Under the pieces are notes generated by a model, which did not search any database, had not been told where the DNA came from, and saw only the letters and a list, made by a program, of their open reading frames with translations. Below, one piece after another: positions 1 to 5,735 of a stretch of 6,730 nucleotides of DNA. The stretch is from an uncultured Oscillospiraceae bacterium (GTDB lineage: Bacteria; Bacillota; Clostridia; Oscillospirales; Acutalibacteraceae): NCBI GenBank assembly GCA_902462665.1, contig CABQCM010000074.1, positions 1-6,730 of the forward strand, given 5' to 3'. Position 1 is the stretch's first letter; each line of letters opens with the position of its first letter. The position numbers were made by a program, and so were the translations under genes.

Positions 1-2
1 CC

Positions 3-383
3 CAAGATTACCGCATTTTGCTCCTGTTTCCACCGCTTTTGGTAATCTTGGGGGCGCTCTTTTTGCATTATGGGCTGGCGCTTTTGCCCCCTTGTATCTT
101 TTATGAGGCGACCGGTCTGCACTGTCCCGGCTGCGGCGGCGTACGGGCTACCTTGAGTCTGCTGCGGGGCGATATCGCGTCGGCGATTTACTATAATCCG
201 ATCGTTGTGGCGCTGTATGTTGTATTGGCGGTGTGGTATCTCTTCTTTGCCTGGAATGCTTTGCTTCGCTCGAACTACAAGCCGCCCTGTCTTCCTGTCT
301 GGAAAGGGCTTATCGTCCTCGGGATCGTGCTAGCCTTTTGGGTCGTGCGCAACCTTTCCTTTTATACGGCGCTTTTTTTCTGA
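3..383 (+). CDS. DUF2752 family small membrane protein (5' end outside window)
   Basis: A short hydrophobic protein with the DUF2752 signature: HCPGCGGVRA, then LLRGDI and a YNP motif about twenty residues further on. Counting from the in-frame TTG at 18, the CPGC cysteines are residues 36 and 39, and hydrophobic segments lie at about 3-25, 60-80 and 96-112, so three membrane spans are likely. The frame stays open to the window edge (codons from position 3 read QDYRI before the TTG). The TTG has no ribosome binding site, so the true start probably lies upstream and the gene is partial here. The family has no established biochemical role; the CxxC pair could bind metal or be redox active, which is inference. 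It ends 134 bases before efp, which has its own candidate promoter, so the two are probably not strictly co-expressed. Confidence 0.82.
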   Translation, partial: QDYRILLLFPPLLVILGALFLHYGLALLPPCIFYEATGLHCPGCGGVRATLSLLRGDIASAIYYNPIVVALYVVLAVWYLFFAWNALLRSNYKPPCLPVWKGLIVLGIVLAFWVVRNLSFYTALFF

Positions 384-451
384 AAAGGCAGTGAAATTTC
401 AAGAAGGTAGCCGCTTTTTTGGCGATTGTACTGCCCAGCGGCAAAAAATGC

Positions 452-480
452 TTGCATTCTGATAGGAAATGGTTTAAAAT
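452..480 (+). promoter_or_regulatory. candidate sigma-A-type promoter of efp
   Basis: TTGCAT (452-457) and TAAAAT (475-480) are separated by exactly 17 bases. The -10 box matches TATAAT at five of six positions; the -35 box keeps only the TTG core. Transcription would begin near 487, giving a leader of about 30 bases before the efp start. The upstream GCCGCT/AGCGGC pair (410-415/437-442) may form a hairpin. Moderate confidence, from consensus match only. Confidence 0.4.
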
Positions 481-517
481 CGTTAGAGAATAGTGAAACG
501 ACGACGGAGGTATAATA

Positions 518-1075
518 ATGATAACTGCTGGCGATTTCAGAAATGGCGTAACGTTCGAGATGGATGACTCGGTGTACCAAATCATCGAGTTCCAGCATGT
601 AAAGCCGGGTAAAGGGGCCGCTTTCGTGCGCACAAAGGTTCGCAACGTCATCACTGGCGCTGTTGTGGAGCGTACCTTTAGCCCCACGGATAAATTCCCC
701 ACCGCTTATGTTGAGCGCAAAGAGATGGAGTATTCCTACAACGACGGCGATTTGTATTATTTTATGGATCAGGAGTCCTTTGAGCTGGTTCCCATTAATC
801 AGGCGGAGCTGGGGGACAACTTCAAGTTTGTCAAAGAGAACATGGTCTGCCGTATCCTGTCCTATAAGGGCAAGGTGTTTGGCGTCGAGCCGCCCAACTT
901 TGTCGAGCTGGAAGTTACTCAGACCGACCCCGGCTTCAAGGGAGACACTGCTACCAACGCCACCAAACCCGCTACGCTGGAAACCGGCGCGGAGATTCGT
1001 GTGCCACTGTTTATCAACGAAGGGGACAGAATTCGCGTTGATACTCGCACCGGCGAGTATATGGAGCGTGCGTAA
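518..1075 (+). CDS. efp: elongation factor P
   Basis: Translation elongation factor P, which binds next to the ribosomal P site and relieves stalling at consecutive prolines. The 185-residue length is typical of bacterial EF-P. The N-terminal KOW-like domain opens with [11 protein letters not shown]; the loop KPGKGAAF carries Lys32 at its tip, the residue that contacts the peptidyl-tRNA CCA end. The two OB-type domains follow and include [12 protein letters not shown] and the C-terminal signature [17 protein letters not shown]. The ATG is preceded by GGAGG at 506-510 with 7 bases spacing, which fixes the start. Lysine at position 32 rules out the rhamnosylated-arginine type. In Bacillus subtilis Lys32 receives a 5-aminopentanol group; whether that happens here cannot be told, as no modification gene is in the window. 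The CD1247-type gene follows after 80 bases. Confidence 0.97.
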   Translation: MITAGDFRNGVTFEMDDSVYQIIEFQHVKPGKGAAFVRTKVRNVITGAVVERTFSPTDKFPTAYVERKEMEYSYNDGDLYYFMDQESFELVPINQAELGDNFKFVKENMVCRILSYKGKVFGVEPPNFVELEVTQTDPGFKGDTATNATKPATLETGAEIRVPLFINEGDRIRVDTRTGEYMERA

Positions 1076-1118
1076 CAAATCAAGCGGTGGGGTGTTTCAC
1101 ATCTGCCTGCTGGTCAGG

Positions 1119-1135
1119 GGGCGTAGAAAACGCCC
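1119..1135 (+). other. small hairpin between efp and the CD1247-type gene
   Basis: GGGCGT (1119-1124) and ACGCCC (1130-1135) form a perfect 6-bp stem with a 5-base loop, ending six bases before the AAGGAGG ribosome binding site of the next gene. There is no U-run, so it is not a good intrinsic terminator. It may stabilise the mRNA between the genes or modulate initiation; this is inference. Confidence 0.35.
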
Positions 1136-1155
1136 GAAATAAGGAGGAACCATTT

Positions 1156-1572
1156 ATGACCGTCACAGAAAAAGTAGCTTATTTGAAGGGGTTGGCCCAG
1201 GGCCTGGGCATGGACGCCGACAACAAGCAGGATAAGCTTATCGCCGCGATCATTGACGTGCTCGACGATGTGGCGCTCTCGATTGCCGATTTGGAGGCCG
1301 GGATGGATGAGCTGGGCGAGCAGGTCAACGATATTGACGAGGATCTTGCCGCGGTAGAAGAGGATCTCTACGACGAGGACGACTGCGGCTGCGGCCATGG
1401 GGATTGCGATTGCTGCTCGGATGATTTTATCGAGGTCAAGTGCCCCCAGTGCGGCGAGACCATTTGCCTGGATCCCGATACGCTCGAGAACGAAGACGGC
1501 ATTGTCTGCCCGAACTGCAAAACGGATTTGGAGTTTGACTTTGGCGACGAGCAGGAAGAAGAGGAAGAATAA
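1156..1572 (+). CDS. CD1247-type acidic zinc-ribbon protein
   Basis: A 138-residue, very acidic protein resembling the 'CD1247 N-terminal domain' family of Clostridia. The start is the ATG at 1156, set by a near-perfect AAGGAGG at 1141-1147; an in-frame ATG at 1087 would give a longer product but lies upstream of this site and encodes an unlike extension. Residues about 1-72 look helical (MTVTEKVAYLKGLAQGLGMD, then an Asp/Glu-rich heptad-like stretch). A cysteine cluster follows (C77, C79, C84, C86, C87), then a zinc-ribbon-like CPQCG (C96, C99) and CPNC (C118, C121) with one further Cys (C104). The tail ends in five glutamates. Function is not established; metal binding by the two CPxC knuckles is likely. 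Close linkage to efp suggests a translation- or housekeeping-related setting, but that is inference. Confidence 0.88.
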   Translation: MTVTEKVAYLKGLAQGLGMDADNKQDKLIAAIIDVLDDVALSIADLEAGMDELGEQVNDIDEDLAAVEEDLYDEDDCGCGHGDCDCCSDDFIEVKCPQCGETICLDPDTLENEDGIVCPNCKTDLEFDFGDEQEEEEE

Positions 1573-1684
1573 TTCCTCACCTTTGCTTCAGTGTAACAAT
1601 GGGATTACACATTGAAAAGAAAAAGCGAAACGGTTTCCATCGCGCACAGCGGAGGCCGACAGATAGAAAATCGCGCTGGGCGAC

Positions 1685-1719
1685 GGACGCTTTGATCCCC
1701 CTGGATGGGGGCAAAGTCC
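1685..1719 (+). promoter_or_regulatory. GC-rich hairpin in the sortase leader
   Basis: A compound stem: GGA (1685-1687) with TCC (1717-1719), CTTTG (1690-1694) with CAAAG (1712-1716), and CCCCC (1697-1701) with GGGGG (1707-1711), around a TGGAT loop with two short bulges on the 5' side. It lies 31 bases before the TTG start. It is not followed by a U-run, so it is more likely an mRNA leader structure than a terminator for the upstream gene. I do not recognise it as a known riboswitch class. Confidence 0.45.
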
Positions 1720-1750
1720 CGCCGCCTTTATCTACTATGGGGGGATTGTC

Positions 1751-2548
1751 TTGAGAGCATGGCGGGTGATGAGGCGTTTGATTGCCGGCGTCCTGCTGCT
1801 GTCGCTGTTCGCAGTTTATTTCGCAATGCGCCGAACTACAACGGTGGACGATCTTTATTCCGAGCCCTATGTCGAGCCGGAGTCGGTCGCCAGCATTCCA
1901 TCCATCAGCGAAGACGACAGCGAGCATGAGAGCTTGAAATCATTGTACGATCAGAATCAGGATACCATTGGCTGGATTAAAATTGAGGGAACCAAAACCG
2001 ATAATGTGGTTATGCTCGACCGGTCTCAAAACAATTACTATCTCAACCGTAAGTTCAATGGCCGTTCGGCGGATTCCGGCGAGCTGTACATTGACGGCCG
2101 CTGTCGGGTAGAGCCGAACTATTTGAGCCAAAATATCACCATATATGGTCACCATATGATTAACGGTAGCATGTTCGGCCAGATCAAGCGATACCGAGAG
2201 CTTTCTTTTTACCGTCAGCATCCTACCTTTCGTTTTGATACCTTATATCAAAATTTGACTTGGAAGGTATTGGCCCTGTTTGTGGTGGATTTAACCAAGG
2301 AAAACGATCGGGCGTTTGATTACCGTCAACCCGAGTTTGCCAGTGGAGAGGAATTTATGTCACTGGTGGATGAAATCCGTCGCCGCTCGGTAATCGATAC
2401 CCCGGTGGATGTGATTGATACCGACCGTATCGTCTGTCTGTCTACCTGTACCTATGTATCGTCAGACGCGCGTCTGGTCGTGGTCGGCCGTCTGGTGCGG
2501 GAGGGGGAAGATCCCTCGGTGGATGTATCGTTGGCCAAAAGCAAATGA
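1751..2548 (+). CDS. srtB: class B sortase
   Basis: A membrane-anchored cysteine transpeptidase that cleaves a sorting signal in a surface protein and links it to the cell wall or a pilin. The N-terminus has a short basic start and one membrane span (about residues 10-25, LIAGVLLLSLFAVYF), followed by an acidic linker and the sortase fold (about 62-250). Catalytic residues are visible: His134 in YGHHMINGSMF, Cys233 in LSTCTY and Arg241 in DARLVVVGRL. The spacing and the long insert between His and Cys fit class B. The 265-residue length is normal. TTG at 1751 is chosen because GGGGGGA (1739-1745) lies 5 bases upstream; an ATG at 1769 is the alternative and would still keep the membrane span. 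No protein in the window carries an obvious sorting motif plus membrane anchor, so its substrate is elsewhere. Confidence 0.93.
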   Translation: MRAWRVMRRLIAGVLLLSLFAVYFAMRRTTTVDDLYSEPYVEPESVASIPSISEDDSEHESLKSLYDQNQDTIGWIKIEGTKTDNVVMLDRSQNNYYLNRKFNGRSADSGELYIDGRCRVEPNYLSQNITIYGHHMINGSMFGQIKRYRELSFYRQHPTFRFDTLYQNLTWKVLALFVVDLTKENDRAFDYRQPEFASGEEFMSLVDEIRRRSVIDTPVDVIDTDRIVCLSTCTYVSSDARLVVVGRLVREGEDPSVDVSLAKSK

Positions 2549-2682
2549 GTGACATTGGGCCATGCGGTATGGAAAGCGTAAGACCGCCTATACTATAAAA
2601 GGCTTTAGAAACAGTGTCCGCCGAATAGGGAACCAACCGGTTTTGGTAGATAAAATTTCTCAGAAGCTCGGTGAAAAGCCGC

Positions 2683-2700
2683 GGAATACGGTCGTATTCC
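2683..2700 (+). repeat. 8-bp perfect inverted repeat downstream of the sortase gene
   Basis: GGAATACG and CGTATTCC flank a 2-base GT centre. It lies 134 bases after the sortase stop and has no U-run. It could be a transcript-end hairpin or a site for a dimeric protein. A second, imperfect hairpin of A/T-rich arms follows at about 2750-2787. Confidence 0.4.
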
Positions 2701-2804
2701 TACGTTGCTCACCATCGTTTCAAACGATTTTCGTGAAATACAAGGAAAAAAGTGCAAAAAGGCCATCGCTTTTCCAGCGCTTTTGGTACTGTAGTTCACA
2801 CAAA

Positions 2805-2833
2805 TTGGCGGTTTTCTTCCTATCTGGTGTAAA
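2805..2833 (+). promoter_or_regulatory. weak candidate promoter for oppA
   Basis: TTGGCG (2805-2810) and TGTAAA (2828-2833) are 17 bases apart. Both boxes are imperfect. A start near 2840 would give a leader of about 98 bases containing the hairpins at 2845-2879 and 2903-2917. Low confidence. Confidence 0.22.
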
Positions 2834-2844
2834 TCAAGATAGCT

Positions 2845-2917
2845 CCGCTGGCGTCAAGTCGGGAAGCCCTCGCCGGCGGCAATGGAATGAAAAGTGTTTT
2901 TTCGGAGTCGTGCTCCG
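2845..2917 (+). promoter_or_regulatory. two-hairpin leader immediately upstream of oppA
   Basis: CCGCTGGCG (2845-2853) pairs with CGCCGGCGG (2871-2879) over nine base pairs with one G-U wobble and a 17-base loop. CGGAG (2903-2907) pairs perfectly with CTCCG (2913-2917) around a 5-base loop, ending only a few bases before the AAAGGAAAGGAA ribosome binding region (2921-2932). This position could influence translation of oppA. The structure is read directly; a regulatory role is inference, and no known riboswitch consensus was recognised. Confidence 0.4.
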
Positions 2918-2937
2918 CATAAAGGAAAGGAATCGAT

Positions 2938-4692
2938 ATGAAAAGGTTTGTGTCATTGCTGTTGGCGTTTGTGCTGTTATGTGTTATTTTGGCCGGCTGT
3001 GATACTGGGTCGGCACAGCCGTCGGAGGTAAGCTCCAGCGAGCCGGACTCTTCTGTGCCAACCGTCCCGGTCAATGTCAAAGATTTGGTGGTTTCGGTAG
3101 GCGCTGAGCCGAATACGCTGGATCCAGCTGGGTACCGTACGGTGGATGACGCGACCATTCTCTCTCACTTGTTTGAGGGCCTGATTACCGTGAACGAGGA
3201 GGGAACCCCAGTCCCGGGGCAGGCGGAAACCTACACCTTCAGCGAGAATAATACGGTCTGCACCTTCACGTTGCGTGAAAACCTGACATGGAGTGATGGC
3301 AAGCCTCTCAAAGCGTCCGATTTTGTTTATGCCTGGCGCCGGGCAATTTGTATGAAAGAAGAGGAAACGAGCAACTCCTACATGTTTTCGATCATCAAAG
3401 GCTATCGGGAGGCTCTCGACTTGGACTGCGGCCCGGAGGAAACCCGGGTCGTGGATACTCGTAAGCTTTGTGTATCTGCTCCCGACGATCGTACCCTGGT
3501 GGTGGAGCTCGATGGCGCTTATGACGCCTTTCTCCTCATGTGCTCCATGCCTGCCTTGTTCCCGGTTCGTCAGGATGTGGTGGAGCAGGGCGGAAGCTGG
3601 GCTAACCAGCCCAATACGCTGGTGTGCAACGGCCCTTATATGATGACGGCATGGAAGCACGGTTCTTATATACGGCTAAGCAAAAACACCGGTTACCGCA
3701 ATGTGGCTGCCATTGGCCCCGAGACCATCGAGTTTGTGCTCGGGGGCAATAGCCTGTCTATGCTTTCGGCTTTTCAAAAAGGGGAGCTTATGTTTGCCGA
3801 TACGGTTCCTTACACCGAGCTCGGGCAGTTACAGAACAGCGACGAGTATTATAATTATGGGGAATTGGGGGCCGCTTATCTCGGCTTTAACACCACCCGT
3901 TCGCCCATGGACGATCCGCGAGTGCGTAAAGCGCTTTCCCTGGCGATCAATCGGGATTATATATGCAAATGGGTGACCATGAACGGAGATACAGCCGCTA
4001 CGGCTCTAATTTGCGACGGCATTGCCGACGCGGATCCTTATGTGGAGTTTCGTGCTGCCGGTAACAGCTATTTTGGCGCGTCAGGGTACAAAAAACAGAT
4101 GAAAGAGGCCAAAGAATTGCTCGCTCAAGCGGGATATCCCGGAGGAAAAGGGTTGCCCACGCTGACCTATCTTACTTTGAATGGAGCCAAAGAGGTTGCG
4201 GTAGCCAATGCCATTGCCGCCATGTGGAAGGAAAACCTGGGGGTAGAATGCAGCGTAGTGGCTGGTACAGACGTGGAATTTAACGATAAAAAAATTCAGC
4301 AGGGATATGACGTTATCAACGACCGATATGTCGATACCTTCAATGATCCTGCGGTGATTTTACAGCGGTTTGAGTCTGGGCACGTGCAAAATGTATCGTT
4401 GTATCAAAGTGAGGATTATGATGCGCTGTTGGCTCTGGCAAAAGAGACGGAGGATAAAAAGGATCGTTACCGTCTGTATCATCGTGCCGAGGAGCTTCTT
4501 ATGACCGACGCAGCGGTTTGCCCAATATACTTTTTGCATTATGAGAACTATGTGAAACGAAACGGTGTGGATGGATTTTATATTACGCCAACTGGTTATA
4601 AGTTTTTTATGTATGTAAAAAATCAGTCCGAAGACGTATCTTCTGTGGTTTCACTGCCGGAACATGAAACTTCCGTATCAGCGGCGTCATAA
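2938..4692 (+). CDS. oppA: oligopeptide ABC transporter substrate-binding lipoprotein (OppA type, SBP family 5)
   Basis: Extracellular solute-binding lipoprotein, probably for oligopeptides. The 584 residues start with a lipoprotein signal: MKRF, a hydrophobic core, and the lipobox LAGC with Cys21 as the lipidated residue. A Ser/Pro-rich linker runs to about residue 45. The mature domain opens with EPNTLDPAG and shows family-5 hallmarks in order: LFEGL (78-82), TWSDGKPLKASDFVYAWRR (about 117-135), DDPRVRKALSLAINR (about 325-339), and a C-terminal region with YHRAEELLMTDAAVCPIYF. The ATG is preceded by AAAGGAAAGGAA at 2921-2932 with 5 bases spacing. The family usually works with two permeases and two ATPases (OppBCDF), but none flank it and a strong terminator follows, so it is an orphan binding protein that must share a transporter encoded elsewhere or act as a sensor. 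The peptide specificity cannot be judged from sequence. The gene symbol is by family. Confidence 0.92.
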   Translation: MKRFVSLLLAFVLLCVILAGCDTGSAQPSEVSSSEPDSSVPTVPVNVKDLVVSVGAEPNTLDPAGYRTVDDATILSHLFEGLITVNEEGTPVPGQAETYTFSENNTVCTFTLRENLTWSDGKPLKASDFVYAWRRAICMKEEETSNSYMFSIIKGYREALDLDCGPEETRVVDTRKLCVSAPDDRTLVVELDGAYDAFLLMCSMPALFPVRQDVVEQGGSWANQPNTLVCNGPYMMTAWKHGSYIRLSKNTGYRNVAAIGPETIEFVLGGNSLSMLSAFQKGELMFADTVPYTELGQLQNSDEYYNYGELGAAYLGFNTTRSPMDDPRVRKALSLAINRDYICKWVTMNGDTAATALICDGIADADPYVEFRAAGNSYFGASGYKKQMKEAKELLAQAGYPGGKGLPTLTYLTLNGAKEVAVANAIAAMWKENLGVECSVVAGTDVEFNDKKIQQGYDVINDRYVDTFNDPAVILQRFESGHVQNVSLYQSEDYDALLALAKETEDKKDRYRLYHRAEELLMTDAAVCPIYFLHYENYVKRNGVDGFYITPTGYKFFMYVKNQSEDVSSVVSLPEHETSVSAAS

Positions 4693-4805
4693 GCGCCAAA
4701 GTTATTAGGAATACGATTTTGCCGTTTTTTCGGTTTCTTTTTGTTGAAGTCGTGCTGTCTGTCTGAAAAATGTTGCCGGTTCGTTGTCTGTATGATGAAA
4801 ATAAT

Positions 4806-4841
4806 AAAAGCAAGTCTTTGGAACCAAAGACTTGCTTTTTT
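4806..4841 (+). terminator. intrinsic terminator after oppA
   Basis: A perfect 16-base inverted repeat (4806-4821 and 4824-4839) around a 2-base AA centre, with core arms GCAAGTCTTTGG/CCAAAGACTTGC, ending in a run of six T (4836-4841) on the + strand. A-rich sequence on the 5' side gives a T-rich tail on the - strand as well, so it could work in both directions. It lies 113 bases after the oppA stop. Confidence 0.88.
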
Positions 4842-4863
4842 ATACGCATATATCCATCGAGAA

Positions 4864-4972
4864 ATGGTGGCACTTTTCACTCCATCGGACGAAAGACAGT
4901 CCTTTTCTTACTGAATCCTTGACAAGGAAAAACTCGATTTATCGGCGTGGAAATGGGGGGGAAAACCACCAT
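4864..4972. other. candidate structured element (closing stem with internal hairpins)
   Basis: ATGGTGG (4864-4870) is complementary to CCACCAT (4966-4972), and the adjacent TTTTC (4874-4878) to GAAAA (4961-4965), with a 3-base bulge between them. Inside lie three smaller inverted repeats: GGAC/GTCC (4887-4890/4899-4902), TCCTTG/CAAGGA (4916-4921/4923-4928) and CGAT/ATCG (4935-4938/4941-4944). This nested arrangement resembles a multi-branch RNA or a small palindromic repeat element. No coding frame fits. The strand, if transcribed, is unknown. I do not recognise a known RNA family. Confidence 0.3.
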
Positions 4973-5440
4973 TAACCTCTTTGGCGGAAGGCAATCAAAC
5001 AACTTCCTTCGTCTCTCCTCATGGTTATGGTTGAAAAACTTACAGACGAAACCAGGGGGCGGCTAGCAAGGCCGCAACGTATGCCGAAAATGCGAACCGC
5101 CCCTTTGGAACGCCAGTAGGCGTATGGATCTTGTTGAACGATGATAACAAATTCTCATGCCGCTTAGACGAAACAATCAGGGGACAATGCGCCGCAGGAC
5201 GGTGGATTTTGCCCCCAACTGCGTTGCCGTTCATAGAAAAGCCTTAGCTTTTCGTCTTCCGGCAGCCTTGCCAGCTGCAAAAAACAACACGGTCTGCGGT
5301 CGAAGATTTTTTGCGCAGTGCATTGGAACTCCGGGAAGCGCGCGATGAAGCCATGCTATCGCATGGCAAAACAGAGTAACGCCCCGACATTTCAATGCTT
5401 CCGAGAAAAACGCGTTGTACTCTGGATTGCTTCGTCTATA
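4973..5440. other. non-coding stretch rich in short inverted repeats
   Basis: No ORF here has a ribosome binding site or a recognisable protein pattern. Visible structures are: GGGGCGG/CCGCCCC (5056-5062/5097-5103), extended by CCA/TGG and containing GCGGC/GCCGC (5059-5063/5071-5075) as an alternative; ACGCC-agta-GGCGT (5110-5123); GAAAAGC-ctta-GCTTTTC (5236-5253); GCAGC/GCTGC (5262-5266/5274-5278); and GCCATGC-tatc-GCATGGC (5350-5367). A loosely repeated start, AGACGAAAC followed by an AGGGG tract, occurs at about 5044 and again at about 5166. It may be a dispersed intergenic repeat, an untranslated RNA or a decayed sequence; the sequence alone does not decide. Confidence 0.4.
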
Positions 5441-5479
5441 CAAACAGCAGGAAGACAAAATTTGTCTTCCTGCTGTTTG
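5441..5479 (-). terminator. 39-base near-palindrome, probable terminator of the - strand genes
   Basis: Two perfect 19-base arms (5441-5459 and 5461-5479; CAAACAGCAGGAAGACAAA and its reverse complement) with a single central base. It starts 12 bases beyond the stop codon of the DUF1858 gene. The outer arm ends in TTTG rather than a long T run, so as an intrinsic terminator it is unusually long-stemmed with a weak U-tract. It could also stop transcription from the left. Confidence 0.7.
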
Positions 5480-5491
5480 TTGGTAATCACT

Positions 5492-5695
5492 TTATTCGTT
5501 TTCGCTGAGAAATGCGTTGATTTTTTCAACCAATTCATCCGGGTCTACGCCATGCACCTCGCAGGCCTGTTCAATGGTTTCGCCGCGGGCCGATGGGCAG
5601 CCCAGGCAATGCATGCCCATCTCCAGGAAAAAGGGGGCGGTATCGCGATTTAGATCCAGAATATCACCGATGTTGGTGTCTTTGGTAATGGTCAT
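5492..5695 (-). CDS. DUF1858 domain protein (redox-disulfide type)
   Basis: A 67-residue cytosolic protein that is essentially one DUF1858 domain, the family also described as the hybrid-cluster-protein-associated redox disulfide domain. It begins MTITKDTNIGDILDLNRDTA; the signature HCLGCPSARGETIEQACEVHG has the CxxC pair at Cys30 and Cys33 and a third Cys at 45. ATG at 5695 is selected because GGAGG (5705-5709, complement) sits 9 bases upstream; the ATG at 5716 that would add seven residues lies before the ribosome binding site and encodes it. The CxxC could cycle as a disulfide or bind metal; the partner is unknown and no hybrid-cluster protein gene is in the window. It lies 40 bases downstream of ftsH on the same strand without a terminator between, so the two are probably co-transcribed. 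Confidence 0.9.
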   Translation of the reverse strand: MTITKDTNIGDILDLNRDTAPFFLEMGMHCLGCPSARGETIEQACEVHGVDPDELVEKINAFLSENE

Positions 5696-5735
5696 TTGTT
5701 GTTTCCTCCATTTCATATTCTACGTTTTTATAAAT

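Noticed and set aside
362..1078. 238-codon - strand ORF opposite efp
   Set aside because: It is the antisense shadow of a clearly recognised efp; no ribosome binding site and no family resemblance.
1561..1610. GAGGAA/TTCCTC (1561-1578) and GTGTAA/TTACAC (1591-1610) as a terminator after the CD1247-type gene
   Set aside because: Stems are only six base pairs, AT-rich and not followed by a T run; too weak to call a terminator.
2562..3002. 146-codon + strand ORF across the gap before oppA
   Set aside because: It overlaps the oppA signal peptide in another frame, has no ribosome binding site and shows no protein-like pattern; the region is better explained as a structured leader.
2977..3660. 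227-codon - strand ORF inside oppA
   Set aside because: Antisense shadow of the OppA coding sequence.
4842..5491. tRNA, CRISPR array or known riboswitch in the large gap
   Set aside because: No T-loop-like GTTCGA with a matching acceptor stem, no regularly spaced direct repeats, and no riboswitch consensus that I could recognise on either strand.
5157..5653. Overlapping short ORFs on both strands in the hairpin-rich stretch and over the DUF1858 gene
   Set aside because: Low-complexity, basic translations without ribosome binding sites; one runs antisense into the DUF1858 gene.
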